Positions 42,449 to 50,285 of a DNA stretch of 64,000 nucleotides are shown here, one piece after another. The position numbers and the translations under genes are program-made. The notes below the pieces were generated by a model. That model was not told the origin of the DNA. It saw only the letters and a list, made by a program, of their open reading frames with translations, and did not search any database. This DNA comes from RYN-230 sp963837515 (lineage in GTDB: Bacteria > Actinomycetota > Actinomycetes > Streptosporangiales > Streptosporangiaceae): contig CAWINT010000008.1 in the NCBI GenBank assembly GCA_963837515.1, forward strand, positions 372,001-436,000, in the 5' to 3' direction. Numbering within the stretch: position 1 is the first letter of the stretch; every line of letters begins with the position of its first letter.

Positions 42449-44403
42449 CCGAAGTTCCCCCTGAGCACTGGTCTGTGACGGTCCCGTTGTTGCTGTGACC
42501 AGGCAGGACGTGGCTGACCAGTAACAGATACGTAGTCATGTATTTTGGCGTGTCTAAGCGGTCATAACTGCGGTACCTGGCTAAAATGGCAGTCATGTAC
42601 GTTACCAGGGTGCCGAACCGGGCCTCCCCGCCGGCGGTGCTGCTGCGGGAAAGCTACCGCGAGGGCGGCAAGGTCAGGAACCGCACCGTGGCGAACCTGT
42701 CGTCGTGGCCAGAGGCCAAGGTAGAGGCGCTGTCACGGGCGCTGAAGGGCCTGCCCCCGGCCGGGCTGGAAGGCATGCTCGAGGTCGCCCGCAGCCTGCC
42801 GCACGGGCACGTCGCCGCCGTGCTCGGCACCCTCCGCGAACTGGGCCTGGAAGAGCTGATCGACCCGGAGCCCTCGCGGCAGCGGGACCTGGTCACCGCG
42901 ATGGTGGTCGCGCAGGTCATCGCGCCGGACTCCAAGCTGGCCATCGCCCGCGGGCTGCAGGCCGGGACCGCCGCCAGCTCCCTCGGCCAGGTCCTGGGCG
43001 TGGCGGGCTGTGACGAGGATGACCTGTACGGCGCGATGGACTGGCTCGCCGCCCGGCAGGAGAAGATCGAGGACGCCCTCGCGGCGCGGCACCTGCCCGG
43101 CGGCACCCTGGTCCTCTACGACGTCTCCTCCGCCGCGTTCGAGGGGCGGACCTGCCCGCTCGGCGCGATCGGCCACCCCAAGGACGGGGTGCGGGGCCGG
43201 CTGCAGATCGTCTACGGCCTGCTGACCAGCAAAGAGGGCGTCCCGGTCGCCATCGAGGTGTTCACCGGCAACACCGGCGACCCGAAGACGGTCGCCAGCC
43301 AGGTGGCCAAGGTCAAGGACCGGTTCGGCCTGTCCCGCGTGGTGCTCGTCGGGGACCGGGGGATGCTGACCGCCGCACGGCTGCGTGAGGACGTCGGCCC
43401 CGCCGGGCTGGACTGGATCACCGCGCTGCGCGCCCCCCAGGTCAAGGCGCTGGCCCGCGACGGCGCACTCCAGCTAGAGCTGTTCGATGAGGTGGACCTG
43501 GCCGAGATCAGCTCCCCCGACTTTCCCGGCGAGCGCCTGGTGGCCTGCAAGAACCCGTTCCTGGAGACCGAGCGGGCCCGCAAGCGCGAAAGCCTCCTCC
43601 AGGCCACCGAAGCTGACCTGGCCAAGATCGCCGCCGCGGTCACGCGGCACCGGCGGCCGCTGCGCGGCACGGAGGCGATCGCGGTGCGCGCCGACCGGGT
43701 GCTGCGCCGCCGCAAAGTCGCCAAGCACTTCACCACCAGCATCAGCGACGAGCACTTCAGCTACGCCCGCAACCAGGACTCCATCACCGCCGAAGCCGCC
43801 CCCGACGGGATCTACGTGCTGCGCACCAGCGTCGAACCCGGCAGCCTGGACAGCGGTGAGGTGGTCTCCTCCTACAAGGCCCTCGCCCAGGTGGAACGGG
43901 CGTTCCGGGCCTTCAATACCGGCCTGGACATCCGCCCGATCCGCCACCGCACCGCCACCCGGGTCCGGGCGCACGTGTTCTTGCGGATGCTGTCGTACTA
44001 CCTCACCTGGCACCTGCACGACCGGCTCGCGCCGATCCTGTTCACCGACGACAACAAGCCCGCCGCCCAGGCCGCCCGCACCAGCCCCGTCGCCCCGGCT
44101 GCCCGCTCCCCGCGGGCCCTGGCCAAGGCCGCAGCCAAGTGCACCGAAGGCAATCTTCCCGTGCACAGCCTCACCAGCCTGCTGCGCGACCTGGCCACCA
44201 TCTGCCTCAACCAGATCCAGCCCGCCGACCCGGCCCTGCCCGCCTTCAGCCTCGTCACCACACCCACAACGCTGCAGCGCCACGCCCTCGACCTGCTCGG
44301 CGTCAGCCACCGCCTCGGCACCGCGTAGTCAGCAACCTGCCCCGCGCAACCCCGAAACCCCAGCTAAACGGCCACACGCACGGATCATCGGGGGGAACTT
44401 CGG
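42449..44403 (+). mobile_element. IS1634-family element with exact 6-bp target duplication
   Basis: 16-bp inverted repeats (ccgaagttccccctga 42449-42464; complement with one mismatch 44388-44403) are flanked by the exact duplication tttagc (42443-42448 and 44404-44409). One intact transposase gene. Length 1955 bp. The exact duplication suggests a recent insertion. Confidence 0.92.
42586..44328 (+). CDS. IS1634-family DDE transposase
   Basis: 580 residues, intact. The start MAVMYVTRVPNRASPPAVLLRESYREGGKVRNRTVANLS is typical of IS1634 (an ATG at 42595 is equally possible). DDE residues: Asp in LVLYDVSSAAFEG near 176, Asp in VVLVGDRGMLTAARL near 256 and Glu in YKALAQVERAFRAFNTGLDIRPIRHRT near 434 with its YREKE-like context. 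The C-terminus carries a short Pro/Ala linker and helices. The transposase insertion domain between the second Asp and Glu is helical and charged, as usual for the family. Confidence 0.9.
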   Translation: MAVMYVTRVPNRASPPAVLLRESYREGGKVRNRTVANLSSWPEAKVEALSRALKGLPPAGLEGMLEVARSLPHGHVAAVLGTLRELGLEELIDPEPSRQRDLVTAMVVAQVIAPDSKLAIARGLQAGTAASSLGQVLGVAGCDEDDLYGAMDWLAARQEKIEDALAARHLPGGTLVLYDVSSAAFEGRTCPLGAIGHPKDGVRGRLQIVYGLLTSKEGVPVAIEVFTGNTGDPKTVASQVAKVKDRFGLSRVVLVGDRGMLTAARLREDVGPAGLDWITALRAPQVKALARDGALQLELFDEVDLAEISSPDFPGERLVACKNPFLETERARKRESLLQATEADLAKIAAAVTRHRRPLRGTEAIAVRADRVLRRRKVAKHFTTSISDEHFSYARNQDSITAEAAPDGIYVLRTSVEPGSLDSGEVVSSYKALAQVERAFRAFNTGLDIRPIRHRTATRVRAHVFLRMLSYYLTWHLHDRLAPILFTDDNKPAAQAARTSPVAPAARSPRALAKAAAKCTEGNLPVHSLTSLLRDLATICLNQIQPADPALPAFSLVTTPTTLQRHALDLLGVSHRLGTA

Positions 44404-44822
44404 TTTAGCGCTTTGTGCATGCCGATTTCCGCCTCGGTGCCGAGTCGTTCGAAGGCGGGCCTGAGCAGGGGCGCGAGGAGACGGGATGCGCCTTTGAAGG
44501 TGAATTCGGCTGTGTAGGTCACCTCGGTGGCGACATCGACGCTGCGGAAGCTCATGGTGTCGACGGCGATGATCGTCTTGTTCTCCCCGCGGAGTTGAAT
44601 GCGCTTACCGGGGATGAAGTCACGAACGATGTATGTCAGCTGGGTCTCCCGGCCGAGGAACCTCGAGGTGTTGAGGTAGGTGGTGCCGATTCCTCCGTCG
44701 CCGTGGTGGTTCACGGTGACCACCGTGCCCGGGTCCCACTCGGTGGTTGTGGTGAAGTCGGAGAGGTAGCCGAATACCGCGTCCAGCGGCTTGTCGACGA
44801 CGACGGTCTTCTGCACTCTCAT
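44385..44822 (-). CDS. SRPBCC/polyketide-cyclase-like protein, last codons remodelled by IS1634
   Basis: 145 residues. Starts MRVQKTVVVDKPLDAVFGYLSDF, the classic SRPBCC (START-like) opening; its ATG overlaps the SDR stop (ATGA). The fold continues with TEWDPGTVVTVNHH, TYIVRDFIPGKRIQLRGEN and a long C-terminal helix (LLAPLLRPAFERLGTEAEIGMHKALN). Members bind small hydrophobic ligands. IS1634 entered just after ALN: the native ending would be ALNRL then TGA, and the element supplies SSPR then TGA instead, so the protein is nearly unchanged. Last gene of the five-gene light-response operon. Confidence 0.82.
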   Translation of the reverse strand: MRVQKTVVVDKPLDAVFGYLSDFTTTTEWDPGTVVTVNHHGDGGIGTTYLNTSRFLGRETQLTYIVRDFIPGKRIQLRGENKTIIAVDTMSFRSVDVATEVTYTAEFTFKGASRLLAPLLRPAFERLGTEAEIGMHKALNRSSPR

Positions 44823-45622
44823 GGCATCTTGAGCTTCTTCCTGGTCATGGGTGGGGTGGTCGGGGGCGGTGTGGGTCCGGCGATTGAGGTGCGAGCCCAC
44901 AGCGCCGTCCAGACGCGCGCGGGGACGAGGCGTGCGGTCTTCATCAGCAGGGCCATCCGCGCGGGGAAGACGATCTCGGTGCGGTCGCGCTCAAGGCCGT
45001 TGCAGATGGACCGTGCAGCCTGGCCGGCATCGATGATGAACGGCATGGGGAAGGGGTTGCCGGCTGTGAGGTCGGTACGGACGAAGCCTGGGCTGATCGT
45101 CGTCACGTGCACCCCGGTCCGGGCGATGTGCGCGCGCAGCGACTCGAGCAGGTTGAGCTGGGCGGCCTTGGTCGCTCCGTAGGCCTCGGCGCCAGCGAGC
45201 CCGCGGTAGCCGGCTACGGAGGCGATGCCGGCTATGGTCCCGCTCCGCCGCTCCAGCATCGCGGGCAGGACCGCCGCGATGGAGTTGCTCATGCCGGTGA
45301 GATTGACCTGGATGTGGCGGTCGAAGACGTCGGTGTCCCAGTCGCCCGGATCCATCTGCTTCCAGTAGCCCGCGGACAGCACCGCGAGGTCGATCGGGCC
45401 CAGCTCCTCCCGGACTCGGGCTGCAGCGGCTGCGACGGAGGTGGCATCGGTGACGTCCGTGGGGAGGACGAGCATGTCCCCGCGGGCAACATCCTGGAGT
45501 TGCTCCTTGCGGCGGGCAGAGACCGCGACGGTCGCGCCACGGCGCCGGAGTTCGCGGGCCACGGCGGCGCCGATGCCGCTGGATCCGCCGACGACCCAGG
45601 CAATCTTGCCATCCAGCATCAT
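44819..45622 (-). CDS. Short-chain dehydrogenase/reductase
   Basis: 267 residues from ATG 45622, whose ATGA overlaps the CFA-synthase stop. Rossmann NAD(P) motif GGSSGIGAAVARELRRRGA near residue 12, VLSAGYW (NAG-like) near 82, catalytic Ser in GIASVAGYRG and Tyr-x-x-x-Lys in YGATKAAQLNLLESLRA near 150, then ISPGFVRTDLT. The C-terminal 30 residues are basic and Pro-rich (TPPPTTPPMTRKKLKMP). SDRs occupy the same position in stress-induced lipid clusters together with CFA-like methyltransferases and COG2907 flavoproteins. Probably acts on a modified fatty acid; inferred. Confidence 0.85.
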   Translation of the reverse strand: MMLDGKIAWVVGGSSGIGAAVARELRRRGATVAVSARRKEQLQDVARGDMLVLPTDVTDATSVAAAAARVREELGPIDLAVLSAGYWKQMDPGDWDTDVFDRHIQVNLTGMSNSIAAVLPAMLERRSGTIAGIASVAGYRGLAGAEAYGATKAAQLNLLESLRAHIARTGVHVTTISPGFVRTDLTAGNPFPMPFIIDAGQAARSICNGLERDRTEIVFPARMALLMKTARLVPARVWTALWARTSIAGPTPPPTTPPMTRKKLKMP

Positions 45623-46867
45623 GCCGGCTCCCTGGTCAGCTGGAGCTGGCTGACCCCGAGGTAGCCGCTGCGGAAGCCGGCCTCGCTGTAGGCGAGGTAG
45701 AGCTCCCACATGCGGCGGAAGGTCTCGTCGAAGCCCTGGGCGTGGATGTGCGGCCACTGGCCGAGGAAGCGTTCCCGCCACAGCCGCAGGGTGCGGGCGT
45801 AGTGCGGCCGCAGCTCACGCTGCCGTGCCACGCGCAGCGTGGTGTGGGCCGCGAGGACGTCGTCGATCGCGTGAAGGGACGGGATGATGCCGCCGGGGAA
45901 GATGTGCTTCTGGATCCAGCTGAAACTGCGCCGGGTGGCGAGAAAGCGGTCGTGGGCCATGGTGATTGCCTGGAGGCCGATCCTGCCACCGGGAGCGAGG
46001 AGCCGATCAAGGGTCGTGAAATAGGTGGGCCAGTAGGCCTCTCCGACGGCCTCGATCATCTCGACACTGACGATCGCGTCGTACTCGCCGTTGACCTCGC
46101 GGTAGTCCTGCACGCGCACCTCGGCGAGCCCGGAGAACCCGGCGGCTGCCACCCGCTCGCGGGCCAGCCGCATCTGCTCGTGGGAGAGAGTGATCGTCGT
46201 GACGCGGGCACCGCGCTGCGCGGCGCGGATGGCCAGCGATCCCCACCCCGATCCGATCTCCAGCATGCGGGTGCCGGCCTGGACGCCCGCGAGGTCGAGG
46301 ATGCCGTCGATCTTGCGCAGCTGTGCCTCCTCGAGCCGGTTGGCCGACGCGATCGGGCTGCTGTCATCGAACCAGGCGCACGAGTAGCTCATCGTGGGGT
46401 CCAGGAAGGCGGCGAAGAGGTCGTTGCTGAGGTCGTAATGGGCTGCGATATTGGCTCGCGAGCCGTCGAGGGTGTTCTCCTGGGCTGGCGGGAGGCGCTT
46501 CTCGGCGAGGGCACGTAGCCGCTGTAGGGGTGCCGGGATCAGTGTGGTTACCCGGGAGGCGAACGGCGTCAGCAGGTCGGCCAGGTCGGTGCCGGGCCCG
46601 GCCCGCCAGTCCCCGGCCGTATAGGCCTCACCGAATCCGATCTTCGCGTCCCGGCCGAGCCGGGCGAAGAACGTGGCGGGGCGGACGACCTCGAACTCGA
46701 GGCGCCGCCGGCGGTCCTCCTCCGAGTATCCGGCCGTCGGGGTAGGTGACGCGGACGGGAATCCCGGCGACGGCGCGCTCGAAGATCAGCCGGGCGACCG
46801 TGGCGCGCATGGGCGCCCGCGGGCGTTTGGCGAGTGCGGGCCAGCCGATGGTGGTGGAGATGGTCAT
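45619..46867 (-). CDS. Cyclopropane-fatty-acyl-phospholipid synthase family methyltransferase (one frame break)
   Basis: SAM-dependent CFA-type enzyme modifying unsaturated phospholipid acyl chains. The N-terminus (ATG 46867, MTISTTIGWPALAKRPRAPM, VTYPDGRILG) is in one frame; near 46700-46720 the sequence moves to another frame (LEFEVVRPATFFARLGRDAKIGFGEAYTAGDW) and stays there to the stop. That frame carries HYDLSNDLFAAFLDPTMSYSCAWF, the SAM loop LEIGSGWGSLAIRAA, VSVEMIEAVGE and the CFA signatures HIFPGGIIPSLHAI and GFDETFRRMWELYLAYSEAGFRSG. About 415 residues if repaired. Its start lies two bases after the DUF1365 stop. Genuine decay and a one-base assembly error cannot be separated here. 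Confidence 0.8.
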
Positions 46868-46869
46868 GT

Positions 46870-47664
46870 TCAGATACCTGCCTGACGGATGTGGTTCGGG
46901 TGGGAGCGGATGGGCAGGCCACGCAGCCAGAGCCAGATGCCGTGCACCCGGATCAGGGCCGAGACCCGCTGGGTCATCAGGGGCTGGCGGATGAGCAGCC
47001 GGGCCAGGGTCCGCCGGGTGGCGGGTTCTGGCCGGCCCCGGAAGGCCGCCGAGAACACGACGGCGCCCTCGTGGCGCAGCGTCACGGCCGTGGACACCCG
47101 CTCCGGCGTGAGGGTGAAGCGCAGCCTGTACGTGCCGGTGACGTCAAAGAAGGGGGAGACATGAAAATCCTTGCCCGTCACGGCGATCCCCGCCTCGTCG
47201 GGGCGCAGGAGATAGGCGTGCCGTTCCCCGTAGGTGTTGTGCACCTCCGCGACGATGCAGGCGAGCCGGCCGCTGCTGTGGTAGCACCAGAAGACCGATA
47301 GCGGGTTGAAGACGTGGCCCAGGACGCGGGCGCTGCCGAGCATGAGGACCCGGCCCCGGTCGCCGAGATCGACGCCGTTGAGTGCCAGGTAGTTCTCGAC
47401 GTTGCCCTTGATCGTCAGGTGAGGGGCACCGAGGTGATCCTCGCTGCTGAAGTGCGCGAACGGCCTGAGGTATCCGGGCTGCCTGGGGACTGAGTCGAGG
47501 TCGATGAGCCACAGGTAGATCCGGTGCCGGAAGGCATGGCGGACTGGTCCGGGGCGCCGGTGTGTGACCTGGCCGACAACCAGCGCCGGCAGCGCGGGCA
47601 GCTGGATCAGTTCGGGGGCCTGTCCGATCGTCTCCGCGACGGTCATCAGGGGGCCGGTGCTCAC
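46870..47664 (-). CDS. DUF1365 protein
   Basis: 264 residues. GTG 47664 was chosen because it overlaps the flavoprotein stop by four bases (GTGA); an upstream start at 47709 would overlap it further. DUF1365 hallmarks: VTHRRPGPVRHAFRHRIYLWLIDLD (the conserved H-x-R with R/H pattern), HLTIKGNVENYLALNGVDLG, VLMLGSARVLGHVFNPLSVFWCYH, VAEVHNTYGERHAYLL and GKDFHVSPFFDVTGTYRLRF. Molecular role unknown; it consistently accompanies CFA-like synthases and COG2907 flavoproteins and is thought to join in lipid modification. Confidence 0.88.
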   Translation of the reverse strand: MSTGPLMTVAETIGQAPELIQLPALPALVVGQVTHRRPGPVRHAFRHRIYLWLIDLDSVPRQPGYLRPFAHFSSEDHLGAPHLTIKGNVENYLALNGVDLGDRGRVLMLGSARVLGHVFNPLSVFWCYHSSGRLACIVAEVHNTYGERHAYLLRPDEAGIAVTGKDFHVSPFFDVTGTYRLRFTLTPERVSTAVTLRHEGAVVFSAAFRGRPEPATRRTLARLLIRQPLMTQRVSALIRVHGIWLWLRGLPIRSHPNHIRQAGI

Positions 47665-49001
47665 CAGGTCACCCCGAAATGCCGGGCGGCCTCCACACCG
47701 GAGCGGCATCCGTCCTCGTGAAAGCCCCAGCCGTGGTAGGCCCCGGCATAGGCCGTGCGGTCCGTGGCGAGGGCGGCGAGCCGCGACTGCGCCCGGACCA
47801 TCTCGGGCGTGTAAACGGGGTGCTCATAGTCCATGACCGCGGCAACGGATCGCGGGTCGAGGCGCTCGCGGTCGTTGAGCGTGACGAGGAAGGCCTCCGG
47901 CGACTGGTGCCCCTGGAGCCGGTTCATCCAGTAAGTCACCAGGGCGGGCTGGCCAGCGTCGTCGCAGGACGCCATCCGGTAGTTCCAGGAGGCGCGGGCC
48001 TGCGCGGCGTCCGGCAGGACCGAGCTGTCGGTGTGCAGCACGGTCTCGTTGCTCGAGTAGCCGAACTGCTTGAGGGTGGCGACCTCCGCGTCGCTCGGGT
48101 CAGCAAGCAGGCCGAGGGCCTGGTCGGCGTGCGTCGCGATCACGACACGGTCCACCCGGGTGACCTGCCCTGTGACGTCCCGGATCTCGACGCCGCCCGC
48201 GCGCCTGATGACGTCAGTGACGGCATGGGCCGCGCGGATATCCGGTAGCTGCCCGGCGAGCCGCTCGACGTAGGTCCGCGACCCGCCGGCGACGGTGTAC
48301 CACTGAGGTGACCCGGCGACCCGCAGCAGGCCGTGATGGTCGAGGAACCGGAAGAGGTAGCGCGCCGGGTAGACCAGCGTCGTCTCCCGCCCGGCCGACC
48401 ACACACATGAGACGACCGGCACGGCGTAGTGGGCGACGAAGTAGCCGCTGAACCCCTCCCGCTCCAGGAACTCGCCGTAGGTCGTGAGGTTCTCGTCATC
48501 CGTCGTGCGCAGGAAGGCCAATGCACGCCGGTGGAATCTCCTGACCTGCCACAGCATCCGGACAAACCGCGGGTCGATGAGGCGGCGTGGCTGGGCGAAG
48601 ATGCCGCGCAGGCCGCGGCCGCCGGCATATTCCAGCCCGCACTCCTCGCAGCGGACGCTCATGCTCATCTCGGTGGGACGCACCTCCACGCCCAGCTCGC
48701 GGAAGAGCTTGCGCAGCCAGGGGTAGGTGACGTCGTTGTGAACGATGAACCCGCTGTCGACAGCATGCTGCCGGCCATCGGAATCCGTGACGTCATGGGT
48801 GTGCGCGTGACCGCCGACCCGACTCTCCGCTTCGAACAGAGTGACTTCATGGGTGCGGGAGAGCAGGTAGGCGGCGGTCAGCCCGGAGACCCCCGCGCCG
48901 ATCACGGCCACAGACGGTCGCGGGGAATCGGCGGCGCCTGCGGCGCAGCTCTCGTGGGCGGGTACTGAGGCGGTCGTCATACCGTGAGCGTTAGAGTCCA
49001 C
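47661..49001 (-). CDS. FAD-dependent amine-oxidase-like protein (COG2907)
   Basis: 446 residues from GTG 49001; ATG 48980 (MTTASVPAHES) is an alternative. FAD-binding Rossmann motif VAVIGAGVSGLTAAYLLS near residue 32, then VTLFEAESRVGGHAHTH, and a C-terminal FAD loop around TAYAGAYHGWGFHEDGCRSGVEAA near 420. The substrate domain contains CGLEYAGGRGLRGIFAQPRRL, YFVAHYAVPVVSCVWSA and GGSRTYVERLAGQL. This is the NAD/FAD-binding protein found with CFA-type methyltransferases in light- or singlet-oxygen-induced clusters of other bacteria. First gene of the operon divergent from the CarH-like regulator. Confidence 0.88.
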   Translation of the reverse strand: MDSNAHGMTTASVPAHESCAAGAADSPRPSVAVIGAGVSGLTAAYLLSRTHEVTLFEAESRVGGHAHTHDVTDSDGRQHAVDSGFIVHNDVTYPWLRKLFRELGVEVRPTEMSMSVRCEECGLEYAGGRGLRGIFAQPRRLIDPRFVRMLWQVRRFHRRALAFLRTTDDENLTTYGEFLEREGFSGYFVAHYAVPVVSCVWSAGRETTLVYPARYLFRFLDHHGLLRVAGSPQWYTVAGGSRTYVERLAGQLPDIRAAHAVTDVIRRAGGVEIRDVTGQVTRVDRVVIATHADQALGLLADPSDAEVATLKQFGYSSNETVLHTDSSVLPDAAQARASWNYRMASCDDAGQPALVTYWMNRLQGHQSPEAFLVTLNDRERLDPRSVAAVMDYEHPVYTPEMVRAQSRLAALATDRTAYAGAYHGWGFHEDGCRSGVEAARHFGVTW

Positions 49002-49094
49002 TGTCCAGGTTTCGTCTAGATTCTGTATAGCCTGAGATTAGGTGCATCTCGATAAGCTGTCAAATGTCTGTACAAGCTCTGTATAGTGATCCTC
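49002..49094. promoter_or_regulatory. Divergent promoter/operator between CarH-like regulator and lipid operon
   Basis: Holds two ctgtatag motifs (49023-49030 and 49079-49086) and a related ctgtacaa (49068-49075). The minus-strand complement of the first gives tatacag, a likely -10 for the operon (start at 49001). The second overlaps tatagt at 49082-49087, a likely -10 for the regulator. MerR/CarH proteins bind such repeated sites overlapping promoters; binding here is inferred. Confidence 0.5.
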
Positions 49095-49997
49095 ATGGAG
49101 ACCTCCGAGGATCGCCCGCTGCTGCGCATCGGTGAGCTGAGTCGGCGCCTCGGGGTAAGCGACCACGTGCTCCGGGCCTGGGAGAGCCGCTACGGCCTGC
49201 TCCAGCCGGTGCGCTCAGCAGGCGGCTTCCGGCTCTACTCCGCAGCGGACGAATGGCGGGTCCGCCGGATGCAGGCTCACCTTGCCAACGGGCTGTCCGC
49301 CGCCGAGGCGGCGCGTGCCGTGCTTCGCGAGAACGGGAGCGCCAGTGTGGACCTCGCCCGGGCCGCCGAGCCGTATGTAGCCGCGTTCACGGTGAGTGAG
49401 CTCTCCATGGCACTGCGAGATGCCCTCGACGCCTTCGACGAGCCGGCCGCGCAAGCCGTACTGGACCGTCTTGTTTCTGACCTCTCGCTGACCACCGTGC
49501 TGCGGGACGTCGTCCTCCCCTACCTCGCCGAGCTGGGCGAGCGCTGGCAGCATGGGACGGCCAACGTCGCCCAGGAGCACTTCGCCAGCAACATCATCCG
49601 TGGCCGGCTCGCGGGGCTGGCCCGTGGCTGGGGGAGCGGGATTGGGCCGCGCGCCGTACTCGCCTGCCCACCAGGGGAGCTGCACGATATGGCGCTCCTG
49701 ATTTTCGGCATCGTGCTGAATCGCAACGGGTGGAGAATCGACTATCTGGGGGCCAGCATCCCGGTCGAGGAGGTGGAGTGGGCCGTTGACGCCACGCACC
49801 CTGATCTCGTCGTTCTCGCCGCCACCGTCCCGGGGACCCTTGAGCCGCTGCAGCCAAAGCTCGCCGCGCTCGCCCAGCGAGCCCCGCTCGCCCTCGCCGG
49901 AGCTGGCGCCACGCCGCGGATCGCGAGCGCCGTGGGGGCCCGACTCATGGGGAGCGATCTGGTGGCCGAGGCCGAGCAGGCTGGGTGGTCGAGGTGA
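49095..49997 (+). CDS. CarH/LitR-type MerR regulator with B12-binding photosensor
   Basis: 300 residues. ATG 49095 was chosen over GTG 49086, which lies inside the apparent -10; if so, the message is nearly leaderless. N-terminal MerR HTH: LRIGELSRRLGVSDHVLRAWESRYGLLQPVRSAGGFRLY. The helical B12-cap domain has the W-x9-E-H motif (Trp151, Glu161, His162 in RWQHGTANVAQEHFASN) that covers the adenosyl group in CarH. The cobalamin domain has the lower-ligand His197 in GELHDMALLIFG and LGASIPVEEVEWAVD and LAATVPGT. In known CarH, dark AdoB12 tetramers repress and light releases DNA, so light or B12-dependent induction of the divergent operon is expected. Confidence 0.88.
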   Translation: METSEDRPLLRIGELSRRLGVSDHVLRAWESRYGLLQPVRSAGGFRLYSAADEWRVRRMQAHLANGLSAAEAARAVLRENGSASVDLARAAEPYVAAFTVSELSMALRDALDAFDEPAAQAVLDRLVSDLSLTTVLRDVVLPYLAELGERWQHGTANVAQEHFASNIIRGRLAGLARGWGSGIGPRAVLACPPGELHDMALLIFGIVLNRNGWRIDYLGASIPVEEVEWAVDATHPDLVVLAATVPGTLEPLQPKLAALAQRAPLALAGAGATPRIASAVGARLMGSDLVAEAEQAGWSR

Positions 49998-50270
49998 CAG
50001 TACTCGTCGCCGGCGCGTCCGGCTCCGTCGGCCGTCGGCTGTGCCCGGCCCTGGCGGAGACGGCCTACTACCTCGTGCACACGCTCAGCGACGCAAGCTT
50101 TGAGCACAAGGATGGCGCCGTAGCGGTATCCGGCGAGGCGGGTGTGCAGGCCTGGCTGCAGCGCATTATCTCCTGGGAGGCTCGGCGAACTCCTGCCGTG
50201 CCTGGCTGGCGCATGGCTGGCGTGCCCCAGGCCAGCCGCGACCTCGGCCATGATTGCCCCGACGACCGCA
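49994..50270 (+). pseudogene. Decayed copy of the downstream epimerase-like gene
   Basis: Overlaps the regulator stop (GTGA) and reads VTVLVAGASGSVGRRLCPALAE, then jumps to TAYYLVHTLSDASFEHKDGAVAVSGEAGVQAW. These match the Rossmann start and the VAYYLIHSLGAGASFEQRDRD block of the gene at 50286, with about 50 residues missing between. Family similarity ends near 50170. The reading continues open without recognisable content and overlaps the start of the intact gene. Confidence 0.65.
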
Positions 50271-50285
50271 TGCGAGACTTGAGTC

